From Archangiaceae bacterium (lineage in GTDB: Bacteria; Myxococcota; Myxococcia; Myxococcales; Myxococcaceae): 64,000 nt of DNA. Location: NCBI GenBank assembly GCA_016714225.1, contig JADJNS010000019.1, positions 62,001 to 126,000 on the forward strand, in the 5' to 3' direction. Within the stretch, counting starts at the first letter, position 1. Each line of letters opens with the position of its first letter. This document shows, in pieces, positions 1-9,443 of the stretch. The translations under genes were made by a program, and so were the position numbers. The notes below the pieces were generated by a model, which saw nothing but the letters and a program-made list of their open reading frames with translations, was not told the origin of the DNA and did not search any database.

Positions 1-152
1 TGCACCTTCACCGCGCGGGTGTTGTTGACGCGCACCCGCGCCACGAAGTCGGAGTGCGCGGTGAGCGCCTCGACGGTCGCTTCGAGGAACGTGGCGGCGC
101 CGGCCGTCAGGGCGGTGAGCAGCACACAGATCAGCAGCAGCGCGCGCTTCAT
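1..152 (-). CDS. Secreted protein, N-terminal fragment (cut by window edge)
   Basis: Only the first 50 or so codons are visible; the gene continues past base 1. The start is ATG at 152-150. The protein begins MKRALLLICVLLTALTAGAA, a classic short Sec signal peptide with a lysine-arginine N-region, a leucine-rich core and an AGA-like cleavage site. The mature part starts TFLEATVEALTAHSDF. A purine-rich AGAGGT stretch just upstream of the ATG can serve as ribosome binding site. It is divergent from the DUF2378 gene, sharing a promoter region of about 115 bases. The visible part is too short to assign a family; export is inferred from the signal peptide alone. Confidence 0.6.
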   Translation of the reverse strand, partial: MKRALLLICVLLTALTAGAATFLEATVEALTAHSDFVARVRVNNTRAVKV

Positions 153-266
153 GACCTCTGCGAGACCTTAGACGAAGCCCGAGGGTCGAGTCGCCTCGGG
201 CGGCCACGCCGCGCGGGCCGATTCGTCGCCTCGGGGCGACACCTGCCGCGGCGCGGCGAAGTCACC

Positions 267-860
267 ATGGGCGTTGGGGTTTCGAGTAAAAAGCAGGCGA
301 TGGCTCGAGTGCCCGAGGTCGACCCCAAGGTCCGCCACATCGCCTTCGAAGCCCTGTTCACCCACGGCGTACCCGCCGACCCGCCGCTCAAAGAGGCGCT
401 CAAGAAGGCCGGCTTCGACTTCGACAAGCCGGCCGGCGAGTACCCGCTCTCGGTGCTGGGCCGGTGTCTCGAGGCGGCCATCGCGCAGCGCTACCTGTCG
501 CTGGCCAACCGCGACGCGCTGCGCACCATGGGCAACCGGTTCATCGCGGGCATCTTGAGCACCATGCTGGGCAAGGTGGTCGGGGTCGCGGTGCTGCTCT
601 CGGGGCCCGACCGCACGGTGAAGCGCATACCGTCGTTGATGAAGAGCGACTACGGGGTGTCGGTCGAGGCGCAGGCGTTGGGGCCGCGGCGCTACGCGGT
701 CACCAGCAGCTTCGGGTACCCGCTGTGGGCGGGCCCCTTCTTTCACGGCATCTTCGAAGAGGCGCTGCGCAAGACCGGCGTGGTGCCCGAGTCGAGCTGC
801 AAGGTCGATGCGAACACCGGCTCGTTCGTCATCGACCTTGCGTGGCCCGAAAAAACCTAG
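267..860 (+). CDS. DUF2378 family protein (TIGR02265, myxobacterial)
   Basis: A 197-residue soluble protein without signal peptide or membrane segment. The run from DPKVRHIAFEALFTHG through YPLSVLGRCLEA to the C-terminal TSSFGYPLWAGPFFHGIFEE matches my memory of DUF2378/TIGR02265, a family known almost only from Myxococcales and of unknown function, with members of about 180-200 residues. The start at 267 gives MGVGVSS; a second in-frame ATG at 300 gives MARVPEVDP and fits the usual family length (186 residues) equally well, and neither has a strong ribosome binding site. It converges on the protease-like gene: the two stop codons overlap by 4 bases. Confidence 0.85.
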   Translation: MGVGVSSKKQAMARVPEVDPKVRHIAFEALFTHGVPADPPLKEALKKAGFDFDKPAGEYPLSVLGRCLEAAIAQRYLSLANRDALRTMGNRFIAGILSTMLGKVVGVAVLLSGPDRTVKRIPSLMKSDYGVSVEAQALGPRRYAVTSSFGYPLWAGPFFHGIFEEALRKTGVVPESSCKVDANTGSFVIDLAWPEKT

Positions 861-2674
861 AACTCGGCTTCCATGAAGTTGGTCTCGAGCAGGTTGGTGC
901 CCTCGGCGCGGGTCATCAGGCCGTGGTCGACCAGGTAGCGGGTGAGGCGCTGCGGAGAGAGCAGGCCGCCGGTCGACTTGAGGCGCTGCTGGTTGTACGC
1001 CGCGCCGTACGGAGCGGGCACGTCGCAGCCGCCGTCGCCGCAGAAGCCGGCCATCGCGTCGAGCAGCTGCCGCATCGAGAGCTGCTGGTGCTCGGGCACC
1101 ACCTCGGCGTCGGCGTAGCGCGAGACCAGCGGCGCCTCGGTCGAGCCGTCGAAGTACTGGCCCACCTGGTAGACGAAGTTCGACAGGTACGGGCGGCCGG
1201 CGACGCGGCCGGTGGCCTGCGAGACGTCGCTGTCTTCGTCGAGCAGGTCGCAGCCGAGCTCGCCCCAGCGCGACTCGCTGTTCGAGGTGACCGGCCCCAT
1301 GCCCACGGCCGCCGCGGTGAGGGCGCGCAGCCGCCCCACCCGCTCGTCGAACGCCGCGCCCGAGGTCACGCCGCGCTGAGAGAGCTGGTAGCGCACGTGG
1401 TGCATCGGGCAGGCGTTGAAGTCGTTGGTGTCGCAGCTGGCGACCGGGTTCCACATGTTGTCGGTGAAGGGCACCGCGCCGCCGACGGGGCGGTAGCCAG
1501 GCACGAAGCCGCCGCAGCGGTTGAGCAGGTACTGGCCGAGCGAGTTGGGTATGCCCTCGGCGTACGCGGTGCCCATGTCGGCGTACTGCACGCCGGCGTG
1601 GCCCCAGTCGTACTGCATGCCGTCGGGGCGAATCATCGGGCCGGCGAAGTCGTAGTGCGACCAGCCGGTGCGCGGCGCGTAGGCGTTGACGATGCCGTGG
1701 CCGAACTCGTGGCTGAGCGTCGAGGTGTCGCTGAGCAGGCGGGTGACGGCCGACGAGGTGTCGGGGTGGCCGTCGTGGTCGAGGTCTTCACCGAAGCGGG
1801 CGACGTCGGGGCGGTAGACGCTCATCCACCCGGTGTTGCCGTGGGCCCAGGTGTCGGTGAACCAGACGCCGTACATGCGCTGGTGCAGGTCGGGGTCGAC
1901 CAGCATCATCTTGCGGGTGTAGTCGCCGGGGTTGCCCAGCGCCTCGCGCAGCTTGCGGTGCAGCTCGAGCACGGTGGCGTACGACGAGAGCACCTGGCGC
2001 ATGTAGCCGTAGTGGTCAGCGTCGGCGGCGGTGAGAAACGCCTGGTTGCCGAGGTTCACGTGCGACGGGTGGCCTTCGCTCGACTCGCCCTCGACCAGGT
2101 CGCGGCGAAAGGTCAGCACCGGAATCGCGTACGCAATGCCGTCTTTGGTGAAGACGTGCTCCTGCTGCACCTCGAAGCCGGGCAGGTCTTCGAGCAGGCG
2201 GTCGCCTTCGTCCATGCGCCACAGGCCGCGCACGAAGCCCTGAGAGTCTTGCGCGAAGTTGACCGGCGCCTGCAGGTAGACGCGGCCCACCAGGGTGGCG
2301 TGGGTGCCCGGCCCGCAGCCGTCCATCGTCATGTTGAGCACGCCGTCTTCGTTGGTCTGGAAGCGGCTTCGGCCGCAGACGCGCACGGCGGGAGTGCGGC
2401 CCGAGTCGTCGATGGTCACGTACGAGAGCTCGACGGTGGCGGCGAGCGGGCGCATCGCGCCGGGGTACCAGTCGCCGGTGGTGACCGGGCTGCCGGTGCG
2501 GGCGTCGAAGTGCCGCTTGAAGGCGTGGCACTGCGACCAGGTCACGTTCTGCGACTCGACGGCGCTGCCGCAGCCCCAGTCTTCCTGAAAGGAGATGCGG
2601 CCGACGAAGTTCACCGGGTGCGGGCCGCAGGCCGAGGCGGCGAGGGCCAACAGGGCGACGAGCGCGCGCTTCAT
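857..2674 (-). CDS. Putative zinc metalloprotease lipoprotein
   Basis: 605 residues. The N-terminus MKRALVALLALAASACG is a lipoprotein signal peptide with the acylated cysteine at residue 16, so the protein is probably anchored in the envelope. Around residues 320-328 it reads LSHEFGHGIVNAY, an HExxH zinc-binding signature (H322, E323, H326) typical of metallopeptidases; no known family architecture around it is recognised, so proteolysis is inferred from this motif. Numerous cysteines in the first 130 residues suggest disulfides. Its ATG overlaps the stop of the upstream secreted protein by 4 bases (ATGA), so the two are translationally coupled and may function together. Confidence 0.7.
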   Translation of the reverse strand: MKRALVALLALAASACGPHPVNFVGRISFQEDWGCGSAVESQNVTWSQCHAFKRHFDARTGSPVTTGDWYPGAMRPLAATVELSYVTIDDSGRTPAVRVCGRSRFQTNEDGVLNMTMDGCGPGTHATLVGRVYLQAPVNFAQDSQGFVRGLWRMDEGDRLLEDLPGFEVQQEHVFTKDGIAYAIPVLTFRRDLVEGESSEGHPSHVNLGNQAFLTAADADHYGYMRQVLSSYATVLELHRKLREALGNPGDYTRKMMLVDPDLHQRMYGVWFTDTWAHGNTGWMSVYRPDVARFGEDLDHDGHPDTSSAVTRLLSDTSTLSHEFGHGIVNAYAPRTGWSHYDFAGPMIRPDGMQYDWGHAGVQYADMGTAYAEGIPNSLGQYLLNRCGGFVPGYRPVGGAVPFTDNMWNPVASCDTNDFNACPMHHVRYQLSQRGVTSGAAFDERVGRLRALTAAAVGMGPVTSNSESRWGELGCDLLDEDSDVSQATGRVAGRPYLSNFVYQVGQYFDGSTEAPLVSRYADAEVVPEHQQLSMRQLLDAMAGFCGDGGCDVPAPYGAAYNQQRLKSTGGLLSPQRLTRYLVDHGLMTRAEGTNLLETNFMEAEF

Positions 2675-3348
2675 TGCTCGCCTCCTTTCAGCAGCTCGAC
2701 GGCCGGGCTCTGGGTCTTGAGCGCCTCGGCGAACTGCTGCTCGTCGAAGGGCAGCTGCTGGTCAGAGAGCAGCACCTTGCGCTGCACGCTCACGTCTTTG
2801 GTGAGGGCCTGGTGCTGCTCGCTCGCCAGCTGGGTGAACGTGACCTGACGGGTGTGGCCGAGCCCGTCGCTCGCCAGCGCGCGTGTCGCGAAGCCGAGCT
2901 CGCTGCCTTCACCCAGGGCGCGCAAGCTGACCAGCACCGCGCTGCCGTTCTTGCCCTGCGGGCGCACGGTGAGCGGAATGTTCACCCGGGTGTTGGGCTG
3001 CAGGCTCGACAGGTTCAGCCCGATGAGAATCGCGGCCGGGTCGATGCCCGAGTCCTTGCCGGCGTACCTGGTGCCCTGCTGGCTGTCGACGGTGAGCGCG
3101 GCGTCGCGGGGCGAGACGATGAGCTCGACGCTCACCCCTTTGGGCAGCGGTGGAACCTTGAAGCTGGCGACGAGGTGCAGCGGGTCGCCGAACTTGAGCG
3201 ACTTCTGGTCCATCGCGGTCTGGGTGTCTTGGTCGTAGTCGAGGCGCACGTCGAAGCGGCCGTGGGTGACGAGCTGGGGCTCGGCGAGGCCCAGCGCGGG
3301 CACGAGGCACGCGGCGAGCAGCCCGAGACGGTGGAGGGTGAGTGACAT
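2671..3348 (-). CDS. Secreted protein of unknown function, coupled to the metalloprotease
   Basis: 225 residues with an N-terminal signal peptide (MSLTLHRLGLLAACLVPALG, then LAEP). The mature chain alternates polar and hydrophobic residues as in an all-beta protein, with segments such as GVSVELIVSPRDAALTV and RVNIPLTVRPQGKNGSAVLV, and ends in a Gln/Glu-rich helix-like tail. I do not recognise a family. It is the first gene of a two-gene operon with the HEFGH lipoprotein (ATGA overlap). Two identical inverted repeats lie about 90-138 bases upstream and are the obvious candidate control sites. Confidence 0.65.
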   Translation of the reverse strand: MSLTLHRLGLLAACLVPALGLAEPQLVTHGRFDVRLDYDQDTQTAMDQKSLKFGDPLHLVASFKVPPLPKGVSVELIVSPRDAALTVDSQQGTRYAGKDSGIDPAAILIGLNLSSLQPNTRVNIPLTVRPQGKNGSAVLVSLRALGEGSELGFATRALASDGLGHTRQVTFTQLASEQHQALTKDVSVQRKVLLSDQQLPFDEQQFAEALKTQSPAVELLKGGEQ

Positions 3349-3437
3349 GGTTCGTGGCTCCTTTGAGGTGGTGTGTTGCGGAGCACACAGAGCAACCGCG
3401 GTGCCGCATGGGGTGGCGGGGGGTTGCGGGCGAGTTC

Positions 3438-3486
3438 GTGAACGCTGGGTTCACAACCCGGGGGGGCGCGTGAACGGGGCGTTCAC
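3438..3486. promoter_or_regulatory. Tandem operator candidate, two GTGAAC-N5-GTTCAC palindromes
   Basis: Two perfect inverted repeats with identical 6-base arms: GTGAAC-gctgg-GTTCAC at 3438-3454 and GTGAAC-ggggc-GTTCAC at 3470-3486. Their centres are 32 bases apart, about three helical turns, so dimers would sit on the same face. They lie upstream of the minus-strand operon starting at 3348 and just beyond the 3' end of the beta-helix lipoprotein gene. Repressor or activator identity is unknown. Each could alternatively fold as a weak hairpin, but two copies with conserved arms and changed spacers argue for protein binding sites. Confidence 0.5.
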
Positions 3487-3493
3487 CCCCTGG

Positions 3494-5191
3494 TCAGTGG
3501 GCTTCGGGAGACGGCGGCATGCCCGCGTCGGCGAGCAGCGCGTTCTTCTCTTCCAGCGACAGGTAGGCGCTGCCCGCGCCGCCGACGGTGCCGGCGAAGT
3601 CGGTGAGGCGGGTCATGCCCATGGTGCCGGCGCCCCAGCCGAAGCGCAGCTGCATGCTGCTCTCGGCGCTGTCGTTCCAGAAGCGGTTGTCGCGGCCTGC
3701 GTTGCCAGCGTCGGGCGCGTAGAGCGGGCCGGCCCAGTCTTCCAGCCAGCCCAGGTCGAGCATGTAGAGCGTGGCGTCGCTCGGGTCGCGGGTGCTCACC
3801 ACGGTGTTGTCGTGCACCGTCACCCGCCGCACCAGCCACTGCGGGTTGCTCTGCCGCTGCGAGATGACGGTGAGGCCGTCGGCCGCCCACGCCACCCGGT
3901 TGTGGTGCACCTCGACGTCGCTCGAGGCCCAGATGAGCAGGCCGGCTCCCCAACCCCAGTCGGTGTCGCCCCACCCGCTCTCCCACACGCGGTTGCCGGC
4001 CAGCGTGCCGTGGGTGCTGGCGCCGTAATAGAGGCCGCTGAAGCGGGTGTGGTCGACGGTGTTGTTCTCGAACAGCGCGTTCGCGCAGTCGGTGAGACAG
4101 GTGATGCCGCGGCCGCTGCTGCCGTGCACCCGGTTGCCGCTCACGATCAGCTCACCGGCCGCGGTGGCGAAGATGCCGCCGCTGCTGCCCTCGGGGTCGA
4201 AGCGCTCGGCGTTCACGTCGGTGAAGGTGTTGCCGCGCACCTCGACCTGCTGCGCGCCGTCGATGCACAGGCCCACCTGACCGGCCCGCTCGAAGGTCGA
4301 GCCCGTTATCGCGATGCCGGTGCCTTGCCTGACGCAAGCGAGCGCGCCGTGCGCGTCGGCCAGCGTCGACCGGGCGAGCCGGAACTGCGAGAAGCCGCCG
4401 TTCGAGAGCGCCCCGTCGGTGCTCGAGGCCGCGTGACGGAACGTGAGCCGGTCGAGGCTCACGCCGTCGCTCTGGGCGGTGAGCCAGCGGGTGCGGGTGG
4501 TGACCTCGACCTGGTGGCCGGCCGGGTCGGCGCCCAGCAGCACCGCGCGGCTCGGGCCGAGCGAGAACTGGCCGGCGCCGGGGGTGCCGTTCACCTGGGT
4601 GAGCGGCGCCCCGTCGACGAACACCTGCTCGGGCCACTGGCAGCCCTCGACGCCGCCCTGGCAGCCGTCGATGGGGCAGCCCGAGGTGCAGAGGCCGTGC
4701 AGCGGCAGCGCGGGCACGGCGTCGCCTTGGAAGGCGTGCGCTCCGCCGTCGAGAGTGACCGGGGCCCACTGGCCAAACACGTCGCTGCCCTTCACCTCGG
4801 CGCCCGGCCGGCCCGAGAGCGTGAGCGCCTTGTTCACCGTCACCTGCTCGCGAAACGTGCACGCGGGCACGACGAGCGTCGAGCCGGCCGCGGCCGAGTC
4901 GATGAGCGACTGCAGGGTGACGTCGCACTTCGGCTCGCAGCGGCCCGCGTTGCAGCGTTCAGCGGGGGGGCAGGGCCGCTCGACCGAGCACGCTCCGCAC
5001 GCTCCGCTCGCGCAGGTTTCGGTGACGGCGCAGTCGGTGGCGACCGCGCACTCGCCGCACACCCCGCTCACGCACGCCAGGTTGTCCGGGCACGCGTGCG
5101 CCGCGTCGCATGCTTTGCCCCGCGCGTCGTACGGGTTGAGGATGCACGCGGTGAGGAGCAACGTCGCGCACAGGAGTGTTCGCCCCCTCAC
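3494..5191 (-). CDS. Right-handed beta-helix lipoprotein with Cys-rich N-terminus (locus A)
   Basis: 565 residues from the GTG at 5191: MRGRTLLCATLLLTAC, a compact lipoprotein signal peptide. A Cys-rich module follows (ACDAAHACPDNLACVSGVCG, then more Cys pairs), and from about residue 75 a parallel beta-helix of pectate-lyase type, with repeated units such as ITGSTFERAG, VEVRGNTFTDVNAE and LIVSGNRVHGSSGRG. Such folds often bind or cleave polysaccharide; no catalytic residues can be named. The GTG and its ribosome binding site (GGAGAGGG, 7-base gap) lie in a copy of the 39-bp repeat. An ATG at 5239 overlapping the previous stop (ATGA) would add 16 translated repeat-encoded residues and is the alternative start. 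Last gene of the locus A operon; the same ACD..HACPD.LAC..GVCG motif occurs in the locus B lipoprotein. Confidence 0.75.
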   Translation of the reverse strand: MRGRTLLCATLLLTACILNPYDARGKACDAAHACPDNLACVSGVCGECAVATDCAVTETCASGACGACSVERPCPPAERCNAGRCEPKCDVTLQSLIDSAAAGSTLVVPACTFREQVTVNKALTLSGRPGAEVKGSDVFGQWAPVTLDGGAHAFQGDAVPALPLHGLCTSGCPIDGCQGGVEGCQWPEQVFVDGAPLTQVNGTPGAGQFSLGPSRAVLLGADPAGHQVEVTTRTRWLTAQSDGVSLDRLTFRHAASSTDGALSNGGFSQFRLARSTLADAHGALACVRQGTGIAITGSTFERAGQVGLCIDGAQQVEVRGNTFTDVNAERFDPEGSSGGIFATAAGELIVSGNRVHGSSGRGITCLTDCANALFENNTVDHTRFSGLYYGASTHGTLAGNRVWESGWGDTDWGWGAGLLIWASSDVEVHHNRVAWAADGLTVISQRQSNPQWLVRRVTVHDNTVVSTRDPSDATLYMLDLGWLEDWAGPLYAPDAGNAGRDNRFWNDSAESSMQLRFGWGAGTMGMTRLTDFAGTVGGAGSAYLSLEEKNALLADAGMPPSPEAH

Positions 5192-5219
5192 CCCGGCCCT
5201 CTCCCGCCAGGGGAGAGGG
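5181..5219 (-). repeat. Short palindromic repeat, copy 1 (supplies RBS and GTG)
   Basis: 39-bp element; on the plus strand it contains CCCTCACCCCGGCCCTCTCC, then CGCCAGGGGAGAGGG. CCCTCTCCC and GGGAGAGGG pair as a 9-bp stem. Read in the gene's direction the 3' arm is GGAGAGGG, a strong ribosome binding site, 7 bases before the GTG start of the beta-helix lipoprotein. It resembles the short dispersed repeats seen in many proteobacterial and myxobacterial genomes. Confidence 0.75.
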
Positions 5220-5238
5220 AGGTCTGGGTTCGCGCCCA

Positions 5239-6447
5239 TCAGAAGATGAACCAGAAGGCGATGGCCGCTGCCGCGCACGCCGCGGCCAGCCCGTAGAGAA
5301 CGTTCGCCGTGGTCGCCGTGCGCGCTGCGTCGGCGTGCAGCTGCGCTCCGTCGGAGCCGAAGTGTTCGGCGGCAGCGCGCTGCGCCTGGGCCTGCGCCAT
5401 CGCGCCGAAGACTCCGCCGCCTGCGCCGAGGCCCAGCCCGGCGATGCCTGCCACCAACGACGGCCAGCGGTGGCGCTGCGGGCCGGCCGGCGGCTGCTCG
5501 ACCTGGGGCACCGGTGCGGTGACCGCGGCGGGCGGAGCCGCGCGGTACTGCCTCGGCTCGGCGCCCTGCTCCACCACCACCAGCACCTCGACGTGAAGCT
5601 CGGCCAGCAGCGCGCGGGCGGCGCTCGCCTCGTCGGCAGGTTCGAGGGCCCGCACCGCCTCGACCAGCGGCTTGAGCCGGTTCGCCGCCGGCTGCGCCGT
5701 GAGCGCCATCGAGACCGGCCCGTTGGAGGACGCGGAGAGCCGCAGCAGGTTGGGCTGGTAGCCGTCGCGCTGCGCCCACAGCACCTGCCAGCCCGCGCCG
5801 AGCTTCAGGTAGAGCGGCGTGCAGCAGTGCTCCTGCCCGGCGGCGAACACCCGCGCCCCCGGCGGCGTCGTGTCGACCTCGAGGGTGATGCGGGGCGCCC
5901 GGTCGCGCGCGGCGCGAATGGAAGAGAGCTGCGCCACCAGCGGCGGCGAGAAGAGGTCGCGGTCGAGCGACAGCGTGGGGTCGATCGCCAGCGCCACGCC
6001 GAAGGGCTGCGAGAGGTCGGCGCTCTTGCTCGCCACCAGGGTGACTTCGGCTTCGCGCACCGCGACCTCGACCGCCAGCGCGCGGGCCGAGCGGGTGGGC
6101 GCCAGCTCGGAGATCGACTCCCGCGCCGCGCTCAACGCCGCGCGCGCTGTCTCGAGGTCGAACTTGCGCAGCGCTTGCCGGGCGCGCGCCAGCGCCTCGG
6201 TCACCCGCCGCTCGGCGTCGTCGGGCTGCTCGAGCACGCGCCGCACCTCGGGGCTGTCGGTGAGCTCGAGTTGCGGGGTCAGCCTCGTGCGCAGCGTGTC
6301 GAGCTTGCTCGGCTCGATGGCCGTCGGGTTCTTGACCAGCAGCGCCGCCCGCTCGGCGGCTTGCGCCAACGCGGGGTGCAGCAGGACGAGGAGCGGAAGG
6401 AGCGTCGTCGACAGCGCGCTTCGTCGGTGCTCGTCTCGCCCCCTCAC
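5239..6447 (-). CDS. PEGA-domain membrane protein with TPR-like N-terminus (locus A)
   Basis: 402 residues from GTG at 6447: MRGRDEHRRSALSTT then a signal peptide core (LLPLLVLLHPALAQA). Helical residues 35-170 look TPR-like; then TPPGARVFAAGQEHCCTPL to about residue 245 is a PEGA beta-sandwich, and the C-terminus holds two membrane helices (VAGIAGLGLGAGGGVFGAMA and LYGLAAACAAAAIAFWFIF) separated by about 35 residues. The locus B gene at 22880-23743 has the same layout and the same closing two-helix unit, so they are likely paralogues working beside the kinases. The reading frame stays open back to 6651 through two translated repeat copies; the GTG at 6447 (or 6525) with GGAGAGGG upstream is the most sensible start because it gives a clean signal peptide. 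Confidence 0.7.
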   Translation of the reverse strand: MRGRDEHRRSALSTTLLPLLVLLHPALAQAAERAALLVKNPTAIEPSKLDTLRTRLTPQLELTDSPEVRRVLEQPDDAERRVTEALARARQALRKFDLETARAALSAARESISELAPTRSARALAVEVAVREAEVTLVASKSADLSQPFGVALAIDPTLSLDRDLFSPPLVAQLSSIRAARDRAPRITLEVDTTPPGARVFAAGQEHCCTPLYLKLGAGWQVLWAQRDGYQPNLLRLSASSNGPVSMALTAQPAANRLKPLVEAVRALEPADEASAARALLAELHVEVLVVVEQGAEPRQYRAAPPAAVTAPVPQVEQPPAGPQRHRWPSLVAGIAGLGLGAGGGVFGAMAQAQAQRAAAEHFGSDGAQLHADAARTATTANVLYGLAAACAAAAIAFWFIF

Positions 6448-6553
6448 CCCGGCCCTCTCCCGCGAGGGGAGAGGGTGTGGCGGCGTCGTCAGCGCGCTTC
6501 GCCGGTGCTCGTCTCGCCCCCTCACCCCGGCCCTCTCCCGCGAGGGGAGAGGG
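6437..6553 (-). repeat. Two tandem copies of the palindromic repeat, 78-bp period
   Basis: Copies 2 (6437-6475) and 3 (6515-6553) are identical over 39 bp and sit in a 78-bp tandem duplication that includes the flanking GCGCGCTTCG.CGGTGCTCGT. The period is 26 codons, so the frame is preserved. Each copy carries the hairpin with GGAGAGGG and an in-frame GTG, giving two equivalent start sites for the downstream PEGA protein. The unit lies between the sigma-54 activator stop (6561) and the signal peptide. Confidence 0.8.
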
Positions 6554-6560
6554 TGGCGCG

Positions 6561-7858
<1,298 letters not shown>

Positions 7859-7862
<4 letters not shown>

Positions 7863-9283
7863 GGGGTCTCGGGTTGCAGCTCGACGTCGACGAGCTCGGT
7901 GCGGCCCGCGACGATGGTGACGACCTTCTCGATGGTCTTGCGCTTCGGGTGCTCGAGGCGAAGCCGGTGCGGGCCCACGGGGAGCGAGACGCTGCGCAGC
8001 GGCGTGGTGCCGATGCGCCGCCCGTCGAGGAGCACCGAGGCCCACGGGTCGGCGAAGACGTTCAGCGTACCGGTGGGGCGGGGTTTCGGCTGCGCGGACT
8101 GGGGTGGGGGTGCGGGCTCTGCGGGGGGACGAGCTGCGGCTGGTGCCGGCTCGGCCTTGGGTTGCTCGATTTCGGTTTTTGGGCTCGCCCGCCCCTCACC
8201 CTCGTTCCCTCTCCCGCCAGGGGAGAGGGAGGCGATGGTCGCGCCCCCGAGCACGATGACTGCCGCGGCAGCGTACGGCCACCGGCGCTTGGGCTTCGCC
8301 GGCGTGGCGGTCTTTGCGGTCTCCCAAACCGTGGTGCCGTCTTTCTCGGCGCGCGCCACGAACGTTCGCGGCGGGAGCTCGGCGCTGCGCGTGCCGGTGC
8401 GCGGGGCGCTGCCGAGCAGGTCGCGCACCGCGCCGGCGAACGCGTCGGTGTCGGCCTCGGGGCGCGGCGGCACCAGCCGGCTCACCCACGCTCCCACCTC
8501 GGGCGCGGTCACCATCGGCTCGAGCTGCCGTTCGATTTCAGAGATGGCGCGCAGCATCTCGACCGCGCCCGCCGGCCGCTGCTCGCGCGCCGGTGACGTC
8601 GCCTGGTCGAGCAGCGCGCGCAGCGCCGCCGGCACGTCGGCCTCGTCGCGGCCCTCGAGCGCCTCGCGCAGCACCATCGCCAGCGCGAACAGGTCGGTGC
8701 GCGCGTCGAGCGCCTGGCCGGCCTGCTGCTCGGGCGACATGTACCGCTTCTTGCCCAGCACCCGGCCGTCGGCCGTCTGCCGCCGCGCCATCAGCTGCGC
8801 GATGCCGAAGTCGGTGAGCTTCACCTCGCCCGCGTACGAGAGCAGCAGGTTCGACGGGCTGATGTCACAGTGAATGATGCCGCGCGCGGCGGTCGCGGTC
8901 GGGCGGTGCGCGTGCGCGAGCCCCTTGAGCGCCTCGGCGGCGAGGTAGAGCAGCACCGGCAGGGGCACCGTCTCGCCCAGCTCGCGCGCGCGCCTGAGCA
9001 GCTGGTGCAGGTCGGCGCCGCGCACGTACTCCATCACCAGCAGCAGGTCGGGGCCGGCGCGCGCGAGGTCGAACACCTGCACGATGTTGGCGTGGCTGAG
9101 CGCGACGGTGACCTTGGCCTCGGTGACGAAGCGCAGCATGAACTCGGGGTCGGCCGAGAGCTCGGCGCGAATGCGCTTCACCGCCACCAGCTTGGAGAAG
9201 CCGTGCTCGCCGGTGGCGCGGGCGAGCAGCACCTCACCCATGCCGCCCTCGGAGAGCTTGCCGAGAATGTCGAAGCGTTCCAC
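7859..9283 (-). CDS. Membrane Ser/Thr kinase with extracytoplasmic PEGA domain (locus A)
   Basis: 474 residues from GTG at 9283 (MERFDILGKLSEGGMGEV). Kinase domain 1-270: glycine loop, VAVKRI lysine, catalytic loop IIHCDISPSN (H138-C139-D140), DFG, and KKRYMSPEQ. The usual HRD arginine is cysteine, so this is a non-RD kinase and may not depend on activation-loop phosphorylation. A membrane helix lies near 333-352, a Pro/Ala linker follows, and a PEGA domain closes the protein (403-470). The linker begins with 13 residues encoded by a palindromic repeat copy (SLSPGGRGNEGEGR). First gene of the locus A operon, 160 bases from the divergent DUF1592 gene. The start is uncertain; a TTG upstream is possible and no strong ribosome binding site is seen. 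Confidence 0.88.
8190..8229 (-). repeat. Palindromic repeat, copy 4, inside the kinase gene
   Basis: A 40-bp diverged copy (CTCACCCTCGTTCCCTCTCC, then CGCCAGGGGAGAGGG) lying in frame within the kinase coding sequence. It encodes about 13 residues directly after the membrane helix, at the start of the disordered linker, a place where an insertion is tolerated. Confidence 0.75.
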
Positions 9284-9443
9284 GTGCGGCTGGGGAGTAA
9301 ACCTCAAAGCCGCGCTATCGAGGTGGAGCGTGGCGACACCGGCCCTGCTCAACCCAGCAGCAACCCGCTGCCCTGCTTTCTGCGCAAGCGCTCGACATTG
9401 TTCGGTGACCTTTCGGGTGTGCCCCTTGCTCAGGGCAAGCGGC

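Noticed and set aside
464..2848. A 794-codon plus-strand open frame over the DUF2378, protease and secreted-protein genes
   Set aside because: It is an Arg/Ala/Gly-rich shadow of genes on the other strand, with no domain and no ribosome binding site. The same holds for the many similar long frames in this GC-rich DNA.
9416..9430. GG-N10-GC pattern (GGTGTGCCCCTTGCT) that could be a sigma-54 promoter
   Set aside because: The -12 part fits but the -24 part is poor, and it would start transcription at or next to the ATG. Not strong enough to claim.
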